In this document: one piece after another, positions 9,757 to 17,818 of the stretch
Numbering within the stretch: the first letter of the stretch is position 1
Layout of the letters: every line of letters begins with the position of its first letter
DNA from: Fodinibacter sp963707895
GTDB lineage: Bacteria; Actinomycetota; Actinomycetes; Actinomycetales; Dermatophilaceae
Reading direction: 5' to 3'
Assembly: GCA_963707895.1 (NCBI GenBank)
Contig: CAVPRS010000002.1
Span: 372,001 to 436,000, forward strand
Length of the DNA: 64,000 nucleotides
Translations under genes and position numbers: made by a program
Notes under the pieces: generated by a model
The model's database searches: none
The model's input: the letters and a program-made list of their open reading frames with translations, nothing else
Told to the model about the DNA's origin: nothing

Positions 9757-10705
9757 TCACTGACGGTAGGCGACGTACGCGTTCTGCATCCGGGTGGCCT
9801 GCCCGGCACTGAAGGTGTTCATGCACGAGTCGTCGGTGTAGTCCATGAAGTTCTTGATCGGGTCGGTGCCGGGGGCCGTGCAGGTGTCGCGACCGGTCGG
9901 GCAGCCGAACGCCGCCGAGGCCTCCGCCGGGGTGTCGGAGACGGCGTCCCCGGAGCCCGTGCAACCGCCCTGGAACGTGTGGTAGAGGTTCATCCAGTGG
10001 CCGATCTCGTGCGTCGCGGTGTCCCCGAGGTTGTACGGCGCGGCCGTGCCGCCCGGGAGCGACTGGTCGAGGATGACGACCCCGTCGTAGGTGTCGTACG
10101 TCGCCTTCGGGAAGGTGGCCCAGCCGAGCAGGCTGCCGCCGAGGTTGGCGGTGTAGATGTTCAGGTCACCCATGTCGCCCTTGCGCAGGGCCTTCTTCAT
10201 GTCCTTCTCGGCCTTCGACCCGCTCCGCAGGCCGGTGTACCAGCGCGAGTTCACCGTGGTGTCGGTGCCGGCGAGGGAGAAGGAGAACCCCGAGCTGGCG
10301 TACGCGTTGTTGAGCACGGTCACCTGCTGGCTGATCTGGCTCGCGGTGACCTTGCCCTTGGTGCCGTCGGTGATGACGTGGAAGTAGACCGGGATGGTGC
10401 CCCCGGCCGCCGCGAGCGTCGTGCTCCCCTGGGGCACGGCCTGGCCCTTCGCGTTCTTGGTCAGGCCCTTGGCGGCCAGGGCATGCGCGAGGGCCGCCTC
10501 GTTGGCGCGCGACCTGCGCCGAGGTGAGCTCGTTGGCGTCCTTCGCGCCACGTGCGGCCCGCGCGTCGGGGGCGCGGGAGATGCACTCCGCCGCGACGGT
10601 GGACTCCCCGGCCATGGGCTGGGCCGAGGCAGTGGTGACGGGTAGGGCGAGGCCGGCTGCGCCGAGGGCGAGCGTGGCGAGGACGGTCATGGGACGTGAG
10701 GGCAT
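9757..10705 (-). CDS. Secreted zinc metalloprotease, M43 (pappalysin/cytophagalysin) type, one frameshift
   Basis: The ATG 10705 start gives a classical signal peptide (MPSRPMTVLATLALGAAGLA, then a TTASAQP cleavage region). The catalytic motif is HEIGHWMNLYHTF, the HExxHxxGxxH-like zinc site of M43, and a Met-turn candidate is NFMDYTDDSCMNTF. Before it is the usual IPVYFHVI strand of secreted M43 enzymes. The frame shifts at 10505-10512; removing one base joins NELTSAQV to ANEAALAHALAAKG for a total of 315 residues. Likely a secreted degradative protease. Four or more Cys residues after the zinc site suggest disulfides. The Shine-Dalgarno sequence is in a predicted hairpin (see 10707-10735). 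Confidence 0.88.
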
Positions 10706-10706
10706 G

Positions 10707-10735
10707 GGCGGTCTCTTCCGGTCGGGGAAGCCGCC
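10707..10735 (-). promoter_or_regulatory. Hairpin covering the M43 protease ribosome binding site
   Basis: On the minus strand GGCGG+CTTCC pairs with GGAAG+CCGCC with a 3-nt bulge. The GGAAG arm is the best Shine-Dalgarno match ahead of ATG 10705. This could limit translation. The call rests only on base pairing. Confidence 0.4.
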
Positions 10736-10858
10736 CCCCGCTGGCGCGGCTGGGGGAAATCTAGGCCCGCCGCGGCATGGAGGAGGTCATGCCCGGGCAA
10801 AGGCTCGGTAAGACCCCGGACGCGGCGTCCCGCCCGGGTTCTCGCGGTTGCCGCCCGG

Positions 10859-11161
10859 CTACTCGCCGCCGTCCTGGGGTGCGCGAAGCCCCTCGTAGAT
10901 CTCCTTGCACGTGGGGCACACCGGGAACCGGTCGGGGTCGCGACCGGGCACCCAGACCTTGCCGCACAGCGCGGTGACCGGCTCACCCGAGAGGGCGCTC
11001 TCGAGGATCTTCTCCTTGCGCACGTAGTGCGCGAACCGGTCGTGGTCACCGGGTTCGGCGACCTCGGGGACGGTCTCGGTGCGCTCGAGCACGGCCGTGC
11101 GGGTCTGGCGCTGGGGCTCGGGGGCGTTCGGGTCCTCCAGCGGCGGCGTCGTCTCGCTCAT
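10859..11161 (-). CDS. DUF3039 domain protein
   Basis: 100 residues. Conserved features are the acidic/Thr-rich start, RTETVPEVAEPGDHDRFAHY, then ALCGKVWVPGRDPDRFPVC and the CPTCKEIYEGLR tail. Three Cys residues (ALCGK, PVCPTC) suggest a small zinc-binding or redox fold. DUF3039 is confined to actinobacteria and often lies close to yqgE and helicase genes. No function is established. It is on the same strand as the DEAD-box/yqgE pair, 41 nt after yqgE, so it may be the third gene of that unit. Confidence 0.88.
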   Translation of the reverse strand: MSETTPPLEDPNAPEPQRQTRTAVLERTETVPEVAEPGDHDRFAHYVRKEKILESALSGEPVTALCGKVWVPGRDPDRFPVCPTCKEIYEGLRAPQDGGE

Positions 11162-11202
11162 CCCCCGAGTCTAGGCGGCCCCGCGGCAGGGACGAGGGTC
11201 GC

Positions 11203-11764
11203 TCAGTTCAGGGACGGGTCGCTGGGGAACCACGCCACCCAGCGCAGCGGCTCGGGCTGGCGGCGCAGCACGCGGCGCCAGAGGTCGTCGGGCTCGGCGG
11301 TGAAGACGTCGCCGCTCTCGCTGCCGACGACGAACCAGGAACCGGTCGTGACCTCGTCCTCGAGCTGGCCGGCGGACCACCCGGCGTACCCGGCGAAGAT
11401 CCGCAGCCCGGCCACCTCGGGCACGACGAGCGTCGGCGGGGTGTCGAGGTCGACCAGGGCCACCGCCCCGAAGAGGCGGCGCACCCCGGTCGGCTCGCGG
11501 TGAGTCACCGGGCACGGCCACCAGGCCGAGCGCCGAGTCGAGCTGCACCGGGCCGCCCTGGAAGACCTTCGCGGGCCGGGTCGCGTGCTCCTCCCAGCCG
11601 GGCAGCACCGCGTCGACGTCGGCGTCGATGGGCCGGTTGAGCACCAGCCCCTGCGCGCCGTCGTCGTCGTGGTGGAGCACCAGCACCACACTGCGCCGGA
11701 AGACGCCCTCCTCGATCTGCGGGGTCGCGACGAGGAGCTGCCCGGTCGTGTGGGTGAGGCTCAC
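11203..11764 (-). CDS. YqgE/AlgH family protein, one frameshift
   Basis: GTG start at 11764 overlaps the helicase stop (GTGA), indicating translational coupling. The family start GQLLVATPQIEEGVFRRSVV and the GLVLNRPID motif are followed by GGPVQLDSALGLVAV. The frame then shifts at 11509-11513 (one extra C or G). The second frame continues RRLFGAVALVDLDTPP, FAGYAGWSAGQLEDE and WRRVLRRQPEP. The corrected length is 186 residues, normal for the family. YqgE proteins are conserved and cytosolic, with a described regulatory link to alginate in Pseudomonas (AlgH), but the molecular role is unknown. Confidence 0.88.
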
Positions 11765-14256
11765 CCGTCCATTCTGCCCCGGTGACCACCAGGTCGCCCG
11801 GAGCTCTGACGAGGACGTCCACCGCCGAAGGAGCCGTGGCCGCGGTTCGCGGGACGACCGCCCGGGCGGCCACCACGGCGACCGCCGTTCTTGCCGCCCT
11901 CGAGGATGGGGCGCCACACGGCATCCGGCACCGGCACGCCGGTCGGGGTGCGGCCACCGAGCGCCTGCATCACCGAGTCACCGGGGGTGACCTTGGCGGT
12001 GATCGCCTCGGCCCCGGCGCCCTCGACGATGCGGGTCACCATCTTGCGCTGGTGCGGCAGCGCGATCATGACGACCGCACCCTCCTCACCGGCGCGCGCG
12101 GTGCGACCGGCGCGGTGGAGGTAGTCCTTGTGGTCGGTCGGCGGGTCGACCTGCACGACCATGCCGACGTCGTCGACGTGGATGCCGCGCGCGGCGACGT
12201 CGGTCGCCACGAGCACGTTCATCGAGCCGTCGCGGAACGCGCCGAGCACCCGGTTGCGCACGGCCTGGGAGAGGCCGCCGTGCAGCGCCGCGGCGAGCAC
12301 GCCACGGTCGCGCAGCTCGCCGGCGATCCGGTCCGAGCCGAGCTGGGTGCGGGCGAAGACGATGACGCGGCCGCCGCGGCCGGCGAGCTCAGCGGTGAGC
12401 GCCTTCTTGTCCTGCGGGTCGATGAGCAGCACGTGGTGGCTCATCGTCGTCACCGAGGCCTGGGCCTCGTCGGTCGAGTGCTGCACCGGGTCGACCAGGT
12501 AGCGCTCGACGAGGGTGTCGATGCCCTTGTCGAGGGTCGCCGAGAAGAGCAGCCGCTGGCCGCCCGGGGGCACCTCGTCGAGGATCGCGGTGACCTCGGG
12601 CATGAAGCCCATGTCGGCCATGTGGTCGGCCTCGTCGAGCACGGCGATCTGCACGCCACCGAGCTCGACCGCGCCGCGGTCCATCAGGTCGGCGAGCCGG
12701 CCGGGGGTGGCCACGAGGATGTCGATGCCCTTGTTGAGCGCCTTGATCTGCGGCTCGTAGGACAGGCCGCCGGCGACCAGCTTGTGGCGCAGGCCGGTGA
12801 CGTGCACGAAGGGCTCGAGCGCGTCGCTCACCTGCATGGCGAGCTCACGGGTGGGCACCAGGATGAGCGAGCGCGGGCGCTTGCTCTCGGGGCGGGTGCC
12901 GTCGGCGAGCCGGGCGATCATCGCCAGGCCGAAGGCCAGGGTCTTGCCCGAGCCGGTGCGGCCGCGGCCGAGCACGTCACGACCGGCGATGGCGTCGGGG
13001 ATCGTGGCGGCCTGGATGGGGAACGGCTCGGTGATGCCGTCACGGGCCAGCCGCTCGACGAGGCGCTCGGGCACACCGAGGGCGGCGAAGCCGTTGTCCT
13101 CGGTCACCTCCTTGGCCGCGCCGGCGTGCGAGGAGTAGTGCGTCCAGGTGTCGGCCTCGGCGCGCTGCGCCTCGGCCTCCTCGAAGCTCACCGGGCCGTC
13201 GCCGGCAGGGACGTTGCCGCGGTAGCCGCCGCGGTCGTCGTTGCGACCCTGGTAACCACCCGAGGTGCCACGGTCGTTGCGACCCTGGTAACCACCCGAG
13301 GTGCCACGGTCGTTGCGACCCTGGTAACCACCGGAGGTGCCACGGTCGTTGCGACCCTGGTAACCACCGGAGGTGCCGCGGTCGTTGCGACCCTGGTAAC
13401 CACCGGAGGTGCCGCGGTCGTCACGCTTCTGGCCCTGGTAACCACCCGAGGTGCCGCGGTCGTCACGCTTCTGGTAGCCGCCACGGTCATCGCGACCCTG
13501 GTAACCGCCCGAGGTGCCACGGTCATCGCGCTTCTGGCCCTGGTAGCCACCGGAGGTGCCGCGGCCGTCGTGGTTCTGGCCCTGGTAACCACCCGAGGTG
13601 CCACGGTCGTTGCGACCCTGGTAACCGCCGGACGTGCCGCGGTCGTCACGCTTCTGGTAACCGCCACGGTCGTCACGGCCCTGGTAGCCACCCGAGGTGC
13701 CACGGTCGTCGCGGCCCTGGTAGCCACCGCGGTCACCGGTGCGGTCGGCGCGCCGGCCCTCGTGGCGGTCGCGGCGGGCGGGGTCGGCCACCCTCGGGGC
13801 GCGGTCGCGCACGGGGCGCTCACCGCGCTCGAGGCGGGGACGCTCGTCATGGGGTCGGTGCACGTGTCGCTCCTCGCGCGAGTCCGAGACCCAGCGCTTC
13901 GGTCGGTCGTCCCGGGCGTCCCGGGTCGAGGGGTTGGTGGTGCGGTTCGAGGTGGGGCGGTCGGACGGACCGGCCGAGTACCTCGACCCGCGGGAGTCAC
14001 TGCGCGAGTCGTCGCGCGACGGGCGGCCGGAGCCGGCCTGGCGGCGCGGGTCCTCCCGGTCCCAGCGCGGCGAGCGCTCGGCACGGGGTCGCTTGCCGTA
14101 GCCGTCGGCCGACTCCGGACGGGCCGAGCGCTTGGGCGCGCTCTTGGGTCCGTCGGGCTGGCCGCGGTGGTGGGCCTTCTTGGGGGCCTTGCGGGCGTCG
14201 GACTTCTGGGCAGAGGTCCAACGGGCCTTCTTGGGCCCGGATGCCTTGTTGGGCAT
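11761..14256 (-). CDS. DEAD-box RNA helicase with N-terminal GYQGR-repeat region
   Basis: 831 residues from ATG 14256 (MPNKASGPKKARWT). Residues 1-165 are very basic. About 170-350 carry 14 GGYQ units of the type DRGTSGGYQGR. The helicase core follows: Q motif GITEPFPIQAATIPDAIAGR, motif I GRTGSGKT, Ia PTRELAMQV, II LDEADHMADMGF, III FSATLD, V ATDVAARGIHV and VI HRAGRTARAGEEG. The C-terminus is again Gly/Arg rich (GGRRGGRPGGRP). RGG/GYQ-rich tails bind RNA and often promote condensation. The housekeeping role is probably ribosome or mRNA remodelling under cold or stress. It has a leader of about 230 nt and is coupled to yqgE. No frameshift was found despite the repeats. Confidence 0.93.
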   Translation of the reverse strand: MPNKASGPKKARWTSAQKSDARKAPKKAHHRGQPDGPKSAPKRSARPESADGYGKRPRAERSPRWDREDPRRQAGSGRPSRDDSRSDSRGSRYSAGPSDRPTSNRTTNPSTRDARDDRPKRWVSDSREERHVHRPHDERPRLERGERPVRDRAPRVADPARRDRHEGRRADRTGDRGGYQGRDDRGTSGGYQGRDDRGGYQKRDDRGTSGGYQGRNDRGTSGGYQGQNHDGRGTSGGYQGQKRDDRGTSGGYQGRDDRGGYQKRDDRGTSGGYQGQKRDDRGTSGGYQGRNDRGTSGGYQGRNDRGTSGGYQGRNDRGTSGGYQGRNDRGTSGGYQGRNDDRGGYRGNVPAGDGPVSFEEAEAQRAEADTWTHYSSHAGAAKEVTEDNGFAALGVPERLVERLARDGITEPFPIQAATIPDAIAGRDVLGRGRTGSGKTLAFGLAMIARLADGTRPESKRPRSLILVPTRELAMQVSDALEPFVHVTGLRHKLVAGGLSYEPQIKALNKGIDILVATPGRLADLMDRGAVELGGVQIAVLDEADHMADMGFMPEVTAILDEVPPGGQRLLFSATLDKGIDTLVERYLVDPVQHSTDEAQASVTTMSHHVLLIDPQDKKALTAELAGRGGRVIVFARTQLGSDRIAGELRDRGVLAAALHGGLSQAVRNRVLGAFRDGSMNVLVATDVAARGIHVDDVGMVVQVDPPTDHKDYLHRAGRTARAGEEGAVVMIALPHQRKMVTRIVEGAGAEAITAKVTPGDSVMQALGGRTPTGVPVPDAVWRPILEGGKNGGRRGGRPGGRPANRGHGSFGGGRPRQSSGRPGGHRGRMDG
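13212..13737 (-). repeat. In-frame 36-bp tandem repeats encoding NDRGTSGGYQGR
   Basis: About 14 units, mostly 36 bp with some 27- or 42-bp variants, encode DRGTSGGYQGR-like blocks with Q/K/N substitutions. The five units nearest the helicase core (about 13240-13410) are nearly identical in DNA, suggesting recent expansion. The upstream units are more diverged. Confidence 0.9.
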
Positions 14257-14491
14257 GGGGATGTTCACCTGTGTTTCGTCATCGGGTCGGACGTGGACAG
14301 ACACGTCTTCGAGCCGATGGCGAAAGCGGCGGAACAAGACGAGCCTCGGACGCGGTGGTTCGGGGAACCGTGGTCCGTGGGGCCGGTTCGACGCGTTGGT
14401 GTCACCGGCGCACCGGGCGGGATGGGGCGGGGTCACGCTCTGCGACCCCGGCGGACGCGGCCATGCGTCCGAGCACCTCGGTGGACCACCC

Positions 14492-14521
14492 AGTCTACCA
14501 GCGGCGCAGGGTCGTCCTGAC
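14492..14521 (-). promoter_or_regulatory. Putative promoter of the DEAD-box helicase
   Basis: On the minus strand the -10 TAGACT (14497-14492) is 18 nt from a weak -35 GTCAGG (14521-14516). This predicts a 5' UTR of roughly 230 nt before ATG 14256. The 14257-14491 stretch holds no gene I can support. Confidence 0.4.
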
Positions 14522-14553
14522 CACCGTCGGGTGCCGTGACCCGGGCCACAAGG

Positions 14554-14978
14554 TCACCCGGGCGGCGGTTCCCGGCGGGCCAGCACGCGCAGCACGTACC
14601 CGCCGACGACGACGCCGAGCGCGACCCCGGCGAGGTCGGCGACGGCATCCCAGGGGTCGCCGGAGCGGTGCGGGAGGAACACCGTCTGGACGACCTCGCT
14701 GAGCACGGCGTGCACCGCGAAGACGGCCGCGACCACCCCGCGACGGAAGCCGGCGACCACGGCCAGGGCCACCGGTACGAGGAAGATCGTGAGGTGCGCG
14801 AGCTTGTCGCCCTGCGGGAACGGCGGCGGCCCCACGCCCTCCGGTGCGTAGAGCACGACGAGCTGGACGGCCACGGCCAGACCGAGCGCGACGAGCAGGC
14901 CGGCCCCGCCGCGCCGACGGGTTGCGTTGCCCGCGACCGTGGTCGGGTCCGCCGTGGCCTCGCCCGGCGGAACGCCGC

Positions 14979-14982
<4 letters not shown>
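14554..14982 (-). CDS. VanZ-like membrane protein
   Basis: 142 residues from GTG 14982, whose start overlaps the malic enzyme stop (GTGA). Four predicted membrane helices are visible: GLLVALGLAVAVQLVVLY, LAHLTIFLVPVALAVVAGF, VVAAVFAVHAVLSEVVQTV and ADLAGVALGVVVGGYVLRVL. The motifs GDKLAHL and SEVVQTVF...RSGDPWDAVADLAG match VanZ-like family patterns (polar residues near helix ends and an Asp-rich last loop). VanZ gives low teicoplanin resistance in enterococci; the family role in actinobacteria is unknown. Coupling to malic enzyme probably has no functional meaning. Confidence 0.8.
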
Positions 14983-16388
<1,406 letters not shown>

Positions 16389-16467
16389 ACGAAGGATTCA
16401 ACCCGCTACCCGCAGGTAGGAGGAAACGGCTGCCCGCGCGCACCCGCGCGCCCCTACAGTGACGCGC

Positions 16468-17088
16468 ATGTCCGACCACGTGGAAGTCCTCGGTAGCGGC
16501 AGCGCGAGCGCGGTGCCGGACGTCGTCGTTCTCGACGCACGGGTGCAGTGCGAGGCGCCCGACGTCGCCGGCGCCCTGGGCGCCACGACCGCACGGGTGA
16601 CCACGGCGCTGCAGGCCGTGGCCGACCACGGGGTCGCCCCTGCCGACCGGCGCACGACCGGCATCGGCGTCTCCACCCGCTGGGACCGCGAGGGCCAGAA
16701 GGTCGTGGGCTACACCGCCCACCAGACCCTCCGCCTCCTCGTCCGCGACCGCGACCGCGTCGGCGACCTCATCCAGACCCTGGCCGGCGCCGCGGGCGAC
16801 GCCTTCGGGCTCGACGGGGTCACCCTCGAGGTGGCCGATCCGGCGCCGTTGCTCGAGCGGGCGCGCACCGCGGCCTTCGAGGACGCCCGCGCCAAGGCAG
16901 AGCAGTACGCCGCGCTCGCCGGCCGTCGCCTCGGCCCGGTGCTGCGGGTGGTCGAGGAGCCCGACCGCGGGATGCCGGTCCCCCGGTTCGCCGCGAAGGC
17001 CGCCATGGACGTCGGCGGCGCAATGCCCGTCGAGGCCGGCGAGTCGACCGTCAGCGCCACGGTCACCGTCCGCTTCGGGCTGGGCTGA
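16468..17088 (+). CDS. SIMPL (DUF541) domain protein, apparently cytosolic
   Basis: 206 residues from ATG 16468 (MSDHVEVLGSGSASAVPD). A GTG at 16459 would add only three residues. The family pattern is VLGSGSASAVPDVVVLDARVQ, a GIGVSTRWDREGQKVVGYTA block, and ARTAAFEDARAKAEQYAALA followed by LGPVLRVVEE. It ends in STVSATVTVRFGLG. Most SIMPL proteins have signal peptides; none is seen here, so it probably stays inside the cell. Family function is unclear (linked to oxidative stress or signalling). It is followed 4 nt later by the GTG of a membrane-GNAT gene, so they form an operon. Confidence 0.85.
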   Translation: MSDHVEVLGSGSASAVPDVVVLDARVQCEAPDVAGALGATTARVTTALQAVADHGVAPADRRTTGIGVSTRWDREGQKVVGYTAHQTLRLLVRDRDRVGDLIQTLAGAAGDAFGLDGVTLEVADPAPLLERARTAAFEDARAKAEQYAALAGRRLGPVLRVVEEPDRGMPVPRFAAKAAMDVGGAMPVEAGESTVSATVTVRFGLG

Positions 17089-17091
17089 GCC

Positions 17092-17706
17092 GTGAGCTGG
17101 GTCGACGCCCTGGGGTGGCTGGGCTCCGCCCTGCTCATCTACTCCCTGCTCCAGGCCCGGATCCTGCGGCTGCGGGTGCTCAACACGGTGGCCTGCGTCA
17201 TCCTCATCGTGTTCAACGCCCTGGTCGGGGTCTGGCCGATGGTGGCCATGAACGTCGTGCTGGCGGGAATCAACATTGTCTTCATCGTGCGGATGCTGCG
17301 CGAGCGCGACGACGACCAGGCCTATGCCGTGCTCCCGGTGCACGAGCACGACGCCTACCTCACGCACTTCCTCGGGGTGCACCGCGCCGACATCGACACC
17401 TTCTTCCACGACTTCTCGGCCGGCAGCGACACCGGGCGCTCGACCTACCTCGTGCAGCACGGTGACGAGACGGCCGGTGTCATCGTGGTGCGCGACGAGG
17501 GCGACGGCGTGGCCCAGGTCGAGCTCGACTACGTGACACCGCGGTTCCGTGACTTCAGCCCCGGCGAGTTCGTGTTCCGGCGCTCCGGGCTGTTCCGCGA
17601 CCGCGGCTTCACGCAGGTGCTCACCCCGCCAGGGATGGTCGCCCCGTACTACGAGCGGGTGGGCTTCGCACGGCACGACGACCGCTACCGCCTCGACCTG
17701 GCCTGA
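17092..17706 (+). CDS. CBU_0592-like membrane domain fused to a GNAT-like domain
   Basis: 204 residues from GTG 17092. Residues 1-70 form three hydrophobic helices (WVDALGWLGSALLIYSLLQA, VLNTVACVILIVFNALVG, MVAMNVVLAGINIVFIV) like the CBU_0592/YgjV small membrane domain. From about residue 80 a soluble domain follows with strands GETAG-like IVVRDEGDGVAQVELDYVTP and a GNAT-type ending PYYERVGFARHDDRYRL. A membrane-tethered acetyltransferase is a reasonable guess, but the acetyl-CoA loop (Q/RxxGxG/A) is not recognisable. The substrate is unknown. It is probably co-transcribed with the SIMPL gene. Confidence 0.65.
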   Translation: MSWVDALGWLGSALLIYSLLQARILRLRVLNTVACVILIVFNALVGVWPMVAMNVVLAGINIVFIVRMLRERDDDQAYAVLPVHEHDAYLTHFLGVHRADIDTFFHDFSAGSDTGRSTYLVQHGDETAGVIVVRDEGDGVAQVELDYVTPRFRDFSPGEFVFRRSGLFRDRGFTQVLTPPGMVAPYYERVGFARHDDRYRLDLA

Positions 17707-17740
17707 GCGCGCGCACGGGCTCGCGCACGGTGACACCGTG

Positions 17741-17795
17741 GTCGATGGAGCAGCGCCGCGGTACTAGACTCACGTTGTTACTACGTGACGTAGTA
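17741..17795 (+). promoter_or_regulatory. ppdK promoter with operator-like palindrome
   Basis: -35-like GTCGAT (17741-17746), 18-nt spacer, -10 TAGACT (17765-17770). Just downstream, TACTACGTGACGTAGTA (17779-17795) is a perfect 8-bp inverted repeat around one base and would cover the start point. A strong GAGGAGG ribosome binding site precedes ATG 17819. Confidence 0.6.
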
Positions 17796-17818
17796 CGAAC
17801 CGCGAGGAGGCGGCAGCC

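Noticed and set aside
11782..14520. Long plus-strand open frame opposite the DEAD-box helicase, rich in VTT and VVATL repeats
   Set aside because: It mirrors the helicase repeat DNA; the helicase motifs on the minus strand are complete.
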